Source: Heterobilharzia americana | Lineage: Eukaryota; Platyhelminthes; Trematoda; Strigeidida; Schistosomatidae | NCBI GenBank assembly: GCA_944470555.2 | Contig: OX104127.1 | Coordinates: 131,193,113-131,257,112, forward strand | Reading direction: 5' to 3' | Length of the DNA: 64,000 bases | Shown here: positions 13,011 through 22,460 of the stretch, in pieces | Layout: every line of letters begins with the position of its first letter | How positions within the stretch are numbered: position 1 is the first letter of the stretch | Made by a program: the position numbers and the translations under genes | The notes under the pieces: model-generated | What the model saw: only the letters and a program-made list of their open reading frames with translations | Database searches by the model: none | What the model was told of the DNA's origin: nothing

Positions 13011-13131
13011 CGAAAAGTAAGTTAACTACTTACACTTTATACAGTAGCCAAACATAAATGTAGTAAACTCATAATTTTGTATTTGAGATTCATAATTATG
13101 AAAGTTGCAGGACTAATTATTTTTATTTCAG

Positions 13132-13218
13132 TATCTACAGGGGATTGTTACAACTGTTGAATCAGTCTTCCAAGAGTACATGCATCCAAAAACCAACACT
13201 GATTCATCTACCAAGTAA
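13132..13218 (+). CDS. Candidate small terminal or internal exon, unrecognised protein
   Basis: A strong splice-acceptor context (pyrimidine-rich tract ending in ttatttcag at 13131) precedes an open stretch reading YLQGIVTTVESVFQEY followed by MHPKTNTDSSTK and a TAA stop at 13216-13218. The stop codon overlaps a possible donor (gtaatt at 13215), so the exon could instead continue by splicing. An AATAAA lies at 13242-13247. I do not recognise the protein. In DNA this AT-rich, chance acceptors and AATAAA motifs are common, so confidence is low. Confidence 0.3.
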   Translation, partial: YLQGIVTTVESVFQEYMHPKTNTDSSTK

Positions 13219-14249
13219 TTTCGTAGCATTTTCTGTCATAAAATAAAAGCAGTAAGAGCATCTGGGCTAGTATGTTTACGCATTTCCCCATTTTTATCAC
13301 ATTCTGATGAGATTTAAATCTAGGATACTTTCTTTGTTCAGCTGCGTTAAAATCCTAAAAGCGACCATATAGTCAATGGTTATTATGCTTTATATGTGAG
13401 AAGTAATTTCTTTCCACAAACGTTCTGAACTCAAAAAGTAACTTTTAGTCAGTTAACATATATCACACTCACCTTCAAAATTCTTTCAGCTGATGAGAAG
13501 GCTAGTGGTTTCTTTCTCTGTATATGATCAAGTAATGGCATGTGAAATTTTGTAATAATTTCATCAAATATAGTTTATAACTAAAATATAAACTGGAAAA
13601 TTCTTCTAGAAAAAATCATTTTAAAAGGAGCTACATACTTACTTTTAAGTAACAATAAGTGCCTTTCTTTAATGAAGAAATTTATTTTACACACCATATA
13701 TTAAAATATAACCAGTTTATAATACAATAATTTTGTTTATCAAGTTTATGGTAATATAACCAATTGTTTATTTTTACATCAGTTTTGGCTTGAATATTGT
13801 TTATTCTAGAATAACAGGCAGCCTAAATGATCTGATTTCGATAAATTGGGCATAAACATTTATTCTATGGTTCATTTTAATGTTTATTTAAACTACCGAA
13901 GTTCTGGAAGAATTGCCTTCATTTCGGTCTGCCTACTTGAAATTCTTATTTATGAATCTTTACTCATTGATCGAATGCAGAGGAAAACAAACAAAAGCAA
14001 AAGATTAAGATAAAGTCACAGCGGTTTTCAGAATACAAAATGCAACATAGTTTCCTTCTATTTACTATGTTCAAACGGCAGTTAAATAATTCTGACATTA
14101 TTAGAGATTGGTAGGCTCGCGTTCAGCTCTTGTAAACTGTTTGTACAACATTTTGACTTTCATATTAAGCACCAAGTCATTCCGTTTCCAGTTAGAAAAC
14201 TTAAGTAACATAATTTGATTACATCATTCAAAGTCAATGGAAAACATGC
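13219..14249. other. AT-rich DNA, no gene seen
   Basis: No long frames or recognised repeats were found. The 3' untranslated part of the PLE at 14250 could extend into this area but I cannot show it. Confidence 0.4.
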
Positions 14250-14712
14250 TACATGACTAGCTACGTTTCATATGTTTACCACTGTACTACTGAGAGGCAC
14301 TTATTGATGTAATTCTCTTTGGATATCAATGGCTGACAGATGCTAAAAGGTGTTTTGGCACGTGTAAATTGTGCTTCTATATAAATTTTCTTACAAGATG
14401 CTGAGTTGTCACTAATAGAGTGCAAAACTTGGTCAGTATATGTCACTTTCCAATGTGTTTCAGTTAACAAGTTTCCAGCTTGTTCTTTTCTTGTAAGCAT
14501 ATCCAGAAATAAGATATTGTTAGCTTTTTAACTCCTCATTTGTGGACTAAAAAATATCCTAGTTTTGATTGATGAGACTCAACACGTTTTCCAATCTACT
14601 TGATTTAAATTTCTGAACCACAGCTTCAAAGATTACTTCAGATATTTATAAGCCATTGGCAGCTTCTTTAGTTCATCTGTTTATCTACCCTTTGAACAGA
14701 ACGTATATCGTG
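14250..14712 (-). pseudogene. Penelope-like element, 3' half (split by RTE insertion)
   Basis: On the minus strand just past the RTE insertion, the reading continues CLTIYVLFKG (about 14715-14685), then ISEVIFEAVVQKFKSSRLEN (about 14640-14585), the PLE RT block after motif B. The frame 14276-14500 then reads MLTRKEQAGNLLTETHWKVT, YTDQVLHSISDN and FTRAKTPFSICQPL, matching the RT-thumb region (L-D-V-x-x-T-R-K-x-x-G-x-L ... H-W-K-P-T-Y-T-G-Q). Several stops and frameshifts are present. It joins the 5' half at 16079-16620 once the RTE is removed. Confidence 0.8.
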
Positions 14713-14723
14713 AGACATTGATT

Positions 14724-16067
14724 ATTATTATCATCATTTGCGCCTTGGGTTCCTAATGGAACATACCGCTCCTGTAGCACATCTCCAGTGCACTCTCTCC
14801 CCTGAAATCTTTTGAACCTGGTTCCACAACAGTCCAAAAGCTCTCATTTCCTCCTCACACGATCTCCTCCATGTCACCCTCACCTCGGACACCCAACTTG
14901 CCGTCTCCCATCTGGATTCCACTCGAGCAGTTGGCCCGTCATGTCCCCAATCGGCATTCTCAGTGTATGCCCAACCCATCTCGACTTCCTTCTGCACATT
15001 TGTTGAGCGATAGCTTCTTGGTTGGTTCGTTACCCAGCCAGAGTTCCTTGTTGTTTATTCTTTCTGGCAATCCATCTGAGCTTCAGTAACGCGCCAACGT
15101 AGACAGTTGTTGATGGATGTCTGTAGTTTGTTGGAAATGCCTTTCGTAATATGCCAAGTCTCTGAGCCTTACAGCAGCACTGATTTGACTGGAATGGTGT
15201 TGAAAATCCGGATCCCGTTCACGCTTTATACTGAGTGCAGTAGATCTCCACACTGGTTTCAGCCTGATGAAAGCCTGTCTTTCTTTTCCGATCCTGGGTT
15301 TGATGTCCTCGTTTGTGCCACGTGTAGTTGAAACAGTGCTGCCTGAGTAGGTGAAGGAGACTACTTCCTTGGAGGTTCTCCTTTTGATGGTGATTGGAGT
15401 ATGTTGTTCTTGTTGGTGGTGGTGTTGTTGGTTGGGTATCTTCATCACCTCTGTCTTCCCTATATTCACTTGAACTTCCGTCTTCGCTGTCCTGCCTCGC
15501 CTCTTCTGTCAACTTGTTAGTTTTCGCCTGTAGATCTTCAGGTATGTGCATCATCTGATACAAGTCATTGACGAAATCCAAATCTTCTTGGATCTTTTCC
15601 CCGGTTCGGCCTATCTCCCTCTTCTTCCTCTTCACTGTTTGTTGCATGATCCAGTCCACTACAATCAGGAATATCATGGGTGATAGTAGACAGCCTTGTT
15701 TTACTTCTGCCTTCACTTCAAAAGCATCACTGAGCTTCCCATTGTGAATTACTTTGCATGTGGTATCTTCATGTATTTTTGAATGAGATTGATGAGGTTT
15801 TGTGGTATTGCGTAGTGTTTAAGCAGCTGCTTGTCAAATTACTTGTCAGTCGGCGCTGTCAAAAGCCTTTTCAAGGTCGATGAAGCATAGGTAGAGGGTG
15901 AACTGCCATTGTTTACTCTGTTCTGTGATGATGCGCATCGAAGCGTTGCAATTTGGTCCGCACATGATTTGTACTTCCTGAATCCAGCTAGCCTGTTTCG
16001 GTTGTAGTTTTGAATCCAGTGCATCTTTTAGTCTCTCCACGGGTGGACAGGGGCGTAATTCCTCACC
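14724..16067 (-). mobile_element. RTE-clade LINE (SR2-like) nested in a PLE
   Basis: This is a 5'-truncated RTE copy of about 1.35 kb. From 5' to 3' on the minus strand: RT block RLKDALDSKLQPKQASW and CFIDLEKAFDSAD (15846-16073), a frameshift, MKAEVKQGCLLSPMIFLIVV (15716 downward), a segment matching the F-A-D-D region that reads VNDLYQMMH here, then MNIGKTEVMKI (15469 downward) and FTYSGSTVSTTRGT. The 3' end is an ATT-rich run at 14721-14730. An 11-bp duplication with one mismatch flanks it: agacattgatt at 14713-14723 and agacactgatt at 16068-16078. Stops and frameshifts make it non-functional. Confidence 0.9.
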
Positions 16068-16078
16068 AGACACTGATT

Positions 16079-16620
16079 AGGCATACCAAGTTTGTAGTAT
16101 TAATTGTCGTATATGTTTGAAGATTCTGGTCATTGTTGCGAAGAGCATTCATTGCTTCTGTGGTTAAATCTGAGTTGACTGACGAGAAAAATGCAGTTAA
16201 ATCGTAGAACAGCATTTTTCGGCATAGTCTATCTTGCGATTTTTGATTCATTCCAAGAACTTAGTTGCTGAATTATTCAACGTGATATTTTCTTTGGATA
16301 AGTTAGATTATGATATTCCTGGCATTATTACTATTTGTCATAATCTAATCTGCACTTTTGGTCGACCGTAGAACCTCAGTAGGACTAATATATTTATCTT
16401 CATTCGTCACTATTCTTTTCTCATGATTTGATCAAGTATAACAGAATTGTTTAGTTTTCTCTGAATTCACTTATCCAGTTGTTTGATAACATTCTTGTCT
16501 ACCAGTTGGTAAGTGCTGTTACCACTGAGTACTTGTGTTTTTACTAACACAATCTACTTCGGTCAAGATAACCGTTCTCCTTTCTTCATCTGTATTCAAT
16601 TTATTGACATTATATAACCT
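16079..16620 (-). pseudogene. Penelope-like element, 5' half (RT N-terminal part)
   Basis: The minus-strand frame 16063-16251 reads MLFYDLTAFFSSVNSDLTTE followed by AMNALRNNDQNLQTYTTINT, the PLE RT motif A block (F-D-V-T-A-L-F-T-S ... D-L). Upstream, with a frameshift, NNSATKFLE and IKNRKIDYAEK match the linker that reads SKHTVSSATEFLDKIK in the copy at 12.9 kb, so the two belong to related subfamilies. Weaker N-terminal similarity (RRTVILTEVDC, then ISPTEVLRSTKSA) reaches about 16620. The last PLE codons before the RTE (LVCLISV) run directly on to CLTIYVLFKG at 14.7 kb when the RTE and one TSD copy are removed. Confidence 0.75.
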
Positions 16621-17555
16621 ATAGCTTTGCCTACAAAATTCAAGGCAACTAGTAAACACAGTCAATAGCTTATTTTTACTAAACTATTTTTGTCAAAATT
16701 TATGGAAAATGTGTTATATAGCGCCATGTTCATACATACACATATGCATTTTATTCTTTACAGAAAGATAACTCTAACAAATAAATCACTTTAACCTTGA
16801 TCAGTTTTAAAACATTTGTAAATCATTCACAAAGTTACTGATATTTTACTTTCAAATTAATATCTCATACTGCAAATAAACATATACGACTGCCATCGAA
16901 TATTTTTACAAGAAATAATTATTAGCTAATCAAGCCTTTAGGAAAAAACAAAAGCTGAACAGATAAAGGAAATTTTAAACTCATTTAAGGTAGAAATGGC
17001 TTTGATTGTAAATCACTTGAACATTCTTCAATGGATATTTCAATCGTCTCATACTGTTGAAAATCTTTTAATATTCCACTCTAAATCCTTATTTTTTAGT
17101 GACTTTATCAAACCACTTATTTAGCTGAGATATTTCAGTGATAACCGCTAACAAAGTTTTGAGTAACTAATATATTTCTGTTTTTTCTATGTCGAATTTA
17201 ATGGTATAAATCAGTGATAAACGATTACTTTTTCCATGCTCTGAGTTAAATAGAATGAAAAAAGAAAACTTGAATTAATAGAACCAATACCTTGATTTCA
17301 GCCCAGAGTATCCACTTAGAGCTAAATTCTAACCTGCCTTAAACTCTTCGAAATGGTAATACATTTTGTAACTGACAAAAAGGCTAAACAAGTGTGAAAA
17401 ATACAGAATAAAACCCCGTCTCGACACACTAATTCCGCCTTTCCGTGGAAACGTAAATGAAACGATGCATTATTTTCCAAGATAATCAACACTTTGATTC
17501 AAGTTGAAGATGGAGTGGTCTAAAATCCTATACAGAACTGTGTTAACTGTCTAGG
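16621..17555. other. AT-rich DNA, no gene seen
   Basis: No frame or repeat is recognised. Confidence 0.45.
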
Positions 17556-17559
17556 TTAT

Positions 17560-17745
17560 TAGCTGGATGGAGTCAACTGGCAGGAAGCCCTGTCCCTAGG
17601 CTTTGTGCTTTATGACACTGGCCTGTAAGTCTTATCTGTAACCTCATTGGAACTGATGTTCAGCCTGAGATTCGAACCTATGTCATTCAACACTGTAGTC
17701 AGAGATGTTATTACTGAGCTATTTAGGTTGTACTGACTGAAATGT
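17560..17745 (-). repeat. tRNA-like SINE, family 3
   Basis: The plus strand carries gagattcgaacctatg at about 17668 and ttattactgagctattt near 17712. On the minus strand these give a B-box-like ggttcgaatctc and an A-box-like head, preceding a body that ends with cttcctgccagttgac. The layout is that of a tRNA-derived SINE pointing left. I recall similar sequences in schistosomes but the family name is uncertain. It differs from the Sm-alpha-like copies elsewhere in the window. Confidence 0.55.
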
Positions 17746-20648
17746 CTGTTATATTTAGGAACTGTTTCAAGAATACCTCGATAAGGTTAAAGAGGATGTA
17801 AACGACACAAACGTGAACTTTGAATAATAATCGCTTGAGACTAATGAATTCGTAATAACGGTTCATACCATCTTTACCAATCACGAAGCTAACGTTGCAA
17901 CCTAGGAAGCTTTTCAGCAAGGGTTTTCGTAACCACAACGAAAAATAAACAGATACAACGTTCCATAATACCTTTATTTCACTGCCAAAATAATCCACAA
18001 TCCTGAAAGATATATTCGGTTAAAATGTTGTTCATACTAGCTGCAACTAAGTTTTTCACTCAAGTATGTACAAAAAATCATTTTGTAATTCATGTTACTT
18101 CCTCTATGTTCAGTTGCTGCTACCCTTTTTAAATAGACACACAACAAAAATATTCAACTACACCTTCAACCTGCTAATTAACAATAAGTGATAGATATGC
18201 TAAATAGTACTTTTTGCATACACATACGAACAGTGCAGTTTGTTTGCATAAAACAACTTGTGCTTGCTTTACTGTGTGAATATGCAACTGTCGTGAAGTC
18301 AAGAGAAGTTAGAAACAGATCTGCCTACTTTACGGGATTTCATTCATATATTTTCTGATACTCAAACTATTCACTTCCATCAGATCAGACATCACGTCTA
18401 GGTTAACAATACCAGTATGCATAGTTGTAACAAAATAGTCATTGAAAATAGTGCTGACTGAGTGCCTATGGACCGAAAAGCATTTGTTTAAATACACTCT
18501 CTGTGTAAAAGATAGCTGAATGGTTCACTAAGGTTTATTTTACATACTAACATATGCCTCTGATTTAGCAACTATAGATCATTAACGAAGATAACTATAG
18601 AAATCATGGTTGTCACTAATTCTAGCGCTTCCATATCACGTCAACACAAAGTATTTACATTAAGAGATAACTTCTTTATGATGTGCTCTAAACTTCTTTA
18701 AAGCGTTCTAGGCAATAAAAGTCTTGTTTCCATGATGAATAATTTTGAGAGTTGTGCTTTTTTATATTATTTCTAGGGTGACCACAAATCATTTTAATTT
18801 CCTGAACCGTATGTCATTATTTTATGTTCACTTCTCGTAGTATTAAAGTAGTTTTAACATTTCGCAAAGTGATTACCATCATAATGCTACAAAACTATTC
18901 ATGGGTATCATTCAAATGTTTTGTTTGTAAACTAGAAGGCTAAAAATTAACTGTAGGCAATAAGATTGGCCTATACTGAATGTTGCAGTATATCTGATAA
19001 ACGATATATTCCACTGAAAGATATTTCCACATACACTGGAAAAAGTTCTAACTACTGTATATTGTTGAACAAATAACCTTTAGAAGTGGAATGTTATACG
19101 GTAGGTACTCTTCTCAAAACCCAGTACTTTTACGTTGTGATAAGATCATTCTATTAAAAAATAAAAGCGATTAATTCACAGAACCCGATTAGTTTCTCTA
19201 TTTCTAAATTACTCCGGAATTAAACAAACAACTCTACATATTGAAACTTGAAGGAGGATGTTACATGAAGAACTAAATCTCATATCGATAACTGCTTCAT
19301 ACTTAAATGTTATTCACTTTAACTTATATGTGATGAATTTGGTGACTGTGGTGCGAAATGAAACATAGTGATAATTTCAGGCAGTTCTGAATTTGCTTGA
19401 AGTGTTATCTGTCACTTGTTGAGTTCTGTTATTATGGAAAATACCTGTATTCGGAGCATCCTGGGGATAATTCTCTTCTAACGATATCAACATAAATGAA
19501 TAACAGGGTAGTACTATATTTTTCATTGAACTTCCAAAGAATAATGGAAAGCAGGTTTTGTTTGACTATAAAAAGTTTACTTATTTGTCTTTCCGATAAT
19601 CTCAATAAGGTTTGAAGTTAAAGCTTAAGTCTTTGTATGATATTTTAACAAATAACAACGTCATCTTTCCGATGCACTTGCCTAGAAAATCATTGATGAA
19701 CACACCTACGAAATTGATGATAAACATTCGGTGTTTAAAATGAACAAAACAGATTTATGATTCTGTTGAAATTACTTATGAAAATGAATTAGAAGACAAT
19801 AAAACTTTCTCATTTTAATGGGAAAAAGCTATCAGGGAATTACTTGCATATAAATACTTCTTATCTTGTTCTATGTAAGTCAATACTTGTTGACTCAATA
19901 ATACTGAAATTGTGGCCTTCCCTACAAATTAAAGCTAACAGGAAAACTGCAAATGTCCACATAAAAAGTCCTGAAAAAGAACAAATGACCCACATAATTC
20001 GATAAAGTTTAACAACAAATTAATATTTTTTTGTTAAACTGAAGATCACCTTGTAGTTCAATAAATTCATCGGAGTAAATTGGCATAGATAATCTCTGCA
20101 ATTTAACTCCTGATTCTACTTATTTATTTGACTTAAAACACACGGTGATACAGTATTATTTATTTGATGACTTTCCAGTATAAACTATTATCGCTCATAA
20201 TCATCATTATGAACAATGCACTATGTCATTCTTCCTGAGATCGTCAGTTGGTGAAATTCGCTCTTTTATCTATAAGACATCAAATAAGTAGTGTAATTGT
20301 GTTAAAATATAGTTTATTCCTGAATGCTTCAACAAGTTTACTACAGTTTTCTGAATTTTTACACGGACTATATTCATCAAATTTAATCACCTTGTCACTT
20401 CGAATAAAATTATCTAATGGGAATCTGTGTACGAAATACTGCTTATCCTCCGTTTACGTTTCTACTTTATACGTTAACCTTTACAGTCAAAAAATAGAAA
20501 AACACCATCTCATAATTGTGAGGGCCATTTAAGATATACATTTTAAGATGCTCAGGCTACCGCTCTACAACTCTAAATTCCACGCTATTTATGTCACTAT
20601 ATCACTATTACCAGTCTTCAAGACAATGGTCTCGAATACTAACCAAAG
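17746..20648. other. AT-rich DNA, no gene seen
   Basis: Frames such as 17723-17998 minus and 20248-20532 plus are open but show no domain, no sensible exon edges and no known family. Nothing else is identified. Confidence 0.45.
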
Positions 20649-20803
20649 TTGGTTGTGGCTAGCGGAAGAATTCAGGATGCGCGTCTCGTCCTACTTGGGA
20701 CTCTTCAGTTGGATGTACCTGCACCCCAGTGATATTGTTCCATTGAGACTCGAACCTCGTACCCATAGCTTCAAACGCTAAGGTGTTATCCACTAAACCA
20801 GAG
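20649..20803 (-). repeat. Sm-alpha-like tRNA-derived SINE (minus copy of a head-to-head pair)
   Basis: Read on the minus strand from 20803, the copy begins with a tRNA-like head: an A box resembling tggtttagtggataacacc and a B box resembling ggttcgagtctc. It then runs through the body to the typical end with gctagccacaacc. The body includes the box that reads gcgcgtctcgtcc on the plus strand. It is the fuller member of a palindromic pair with 20804-20896. Confidence 0.8.
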
Positions 20804-20896
20804 GGAACAACATCACTGGGGTGCAGGTACATCCAACTGAAGAGTCCTAAGTAGGACGAAACGCGCATCCTGGATTCTTCTGCTAGCCACAACCAA
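20804..20896 (+). repeat. Sm-alpha-like SINE body, inverted partner
   Basis: This 93-bp segment is the reverse complement of 20649-20741 with only a handful of differences. It lacks its own tRNA-like head, which sits between the two arms in the 62-bp loop (20742-20803). The pair can fold into a long hairpin with the promoter-like region at the tip. Confidence 0.85.
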
Positions 20897-20924
20897 CCAA
20901 TTTATCATAATTAGCATTCACGCA

Positions 20925-20995
20925 ATATCGAGGTATCCACATAGGAGCCCATATGCCAATAGAGGTTGAACAATTCGATCGAACAAAACAACTGA
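20925..20995 (-). repeat. Short interspersed repeat box (cccatatgccaat family)
   Basis: The core caatatcgaggtatccacat then aggagcccatatgccaat recurs, in either orientation, at 22105-22200, 39395-39446, 50655-50715, 50797-50840 and 54725-54795. It sits next to Sm-alpha-like SINEs at most sites, so it may be part of a longer composite repeat. Confidence 0.7.
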
Positions 20996-21035
20996 GAATA
21001 ACAAGTATGTCAATAAATCGTAATCATTTTGTTCA

Positions 21036-21179
21036 TTTCCTCGTTACACAACTTTCATTTGTGGTACAATTTAAATTGACCTTTGATCAGAAATTACTCT
21101 GGAATGTTCTTTCTTTTCCGCCACATATTCACGACTATACAGCTAAGGGAATGATTTTGTTGAAAAGAATCATTTTTCT
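21036..21179 (+). repeat. Diverged direct repeat, copy 1
   Basis: The stretch shares an order of words with 21397-21521: tttcctcgttacacaact versus tttccttcgtgacacaact, then a catattcacga box, an agctaagggaatgatt versus agctaggagaatgatt box and a ttgaaaagaatc versus tcgaaaaagaaatc box. Copy 2 lacks about 20 bp. Identity is roughly two-thirds to three-quarters by eye. Confidence 0.65.
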
Positions 21180-21396
21180 TCGATGCACACAACAGTCTGC
21201 AACTTTCGTAGAAAATTTTCCTTGAATTTCAACATTCCATTCACTGATAATTCCTTAGACATTTCCATAGAATACTAGAATTCATAGACACGGGATTTTT
21301 CAAAGACAGTGAATCATTTTTGATGATACATAATTTAAACATTCTATGCAATGAATTTTATCGGCCAGATGTTACTGATTCGTTCCCATCAAGTAA

Positions 21397-21521
21397 CTTT
21401 CCTTCGTGACACAACTTACATTGATCTTAAATCAAAAATTACTTTGAAATAATCTATCGTTTCCACTACATATTCACGAATGTGTAGCTAGGAGAATGAT
21501 TTCGTCGAAAAAGAAATCTTA
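21397..21521 (+). repeat. Diverged direct repeat, copy 2
   Basis: Second copy of the unit at 21036-21179, about 360 bp downstream, with a short internal deletion. It could be a tandem duplication or two copies of one old repeat. No coding role is seen. Confidence 0.65.
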
Positions 21522-22104
21522 ATTCTTTGCAATCATTTACTGTTCTATCCATTTAGCATGTCGTTCAGAGATGTGATGGATGAGCTGCTGCTTCCACTCT
21601 CACTGTTACATACATTGAAGTATACACCTTAGCTGTGAGTTCAGTTTCATGGGCTACTAAAAGTGAATTCTTATTTTGTATTTATTTACAATTGAGGTTT
21701 CTAGATAGTGCAGAACCATCACGATTTCTGTTCTGCAGTAGAAAGTCAGCTTTAGAGTATTCAAAACCACCAGATTCGATATTCAAGTTCATTCATACAT
21801 TTAAACTGTCGGAATAAGAAATTACCTCAAATTAACCACTGTACAATGGGATTTTTTAAAACAAACCTGGAAACAGTAGTCTAGAAGATACGTTTCTTAT
21901 GTCTTTCTCTTCAAAACAGTGGTTTATTTTAAGTGTTGTACAGTAAATCACCACCATCAGTAACAGAGTAACTTTTTCAGTGTCTCATTACACTGGTTAA
22001 TTTTCATTCACAAATCGATTTCATGTTTTTCATGTTTTCAAATCTTTTAATAGCTACAAGATGTAAAACTGTTCGTTGTTCCTAACACTTTTATTGATTT
22101 AGTG

Positions 22105-22200
22105 TTATTGTTTGCATTACACCGTCGTTGACTGGACCGAACTGATCAGTCTCTGTTGGCATATGGGCTCCTATGCGGATGCTGCAATATTGCCTGTCTT
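22105..22200 (+). repeat. Short interspersed repeat box (cccatatgccaat family), reverse orientation
   Basis: This is the reverse complement of the box at 20925-20995 (ggcatatgggctcctatgcg), preceded by cgtcgttgactggaccgaac. The same preceding words occur at 50661-50690. It lies about 90 bp upstream of a SINE. Confidence 0.7.
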
Positions 22201-22289
22201 TTAACTATGTACAGTAATGATGGGCAGAGGCTAGCAGTGGAATCGATAGTGTAATAGCAATAACACTAAACCTATACCCGTCACACAAG

Positions 22290-22460
22290 AAGTGGCTATT
22301 GTGGCTCGGCAGTGTAGTGCATAAGGCTCAGGCGTTTGAAACTATCGCTCTCGAGTCCGACTACCGGTGGGAACAACACTCACTGGAAAGCACGTACATC
22401 CGACTGACGAGTCCCAAGTAGGACGAAATGCACATGCTGGATTCCACTGCTAGCCACTGC
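22290..22460 (+). repeat. Sm-alpha-like tRNA-derived SINE
   Basis: A diverged tRNA-like head (gtggctattgtggctcggca, B-box-like tctcgagtccgac) is followed by a body with gtacatccgactgacgagtc and caagtaggacgaaatg, ending with ggattccactgctagccac. All these words recur in the other Sm-alpha-like copies. Orientation is plus. Confidence 0.8.

Noticed and set aside
17668..17730. Genuine tRNA gene (also at 20750, 34638, 54885 and 58310)
   Set aside because: B-box-like motifs occur without a foldable acceptor stem and sit at the heads of repeated SINE bodies.
20650..20900. Open frames of 77 codons on both strands with near-identical peptides (RMRVSSYLGLFSWMYLHPSD)
   Set aside because: They are translations of the two inverted SINE arms, not a protein.
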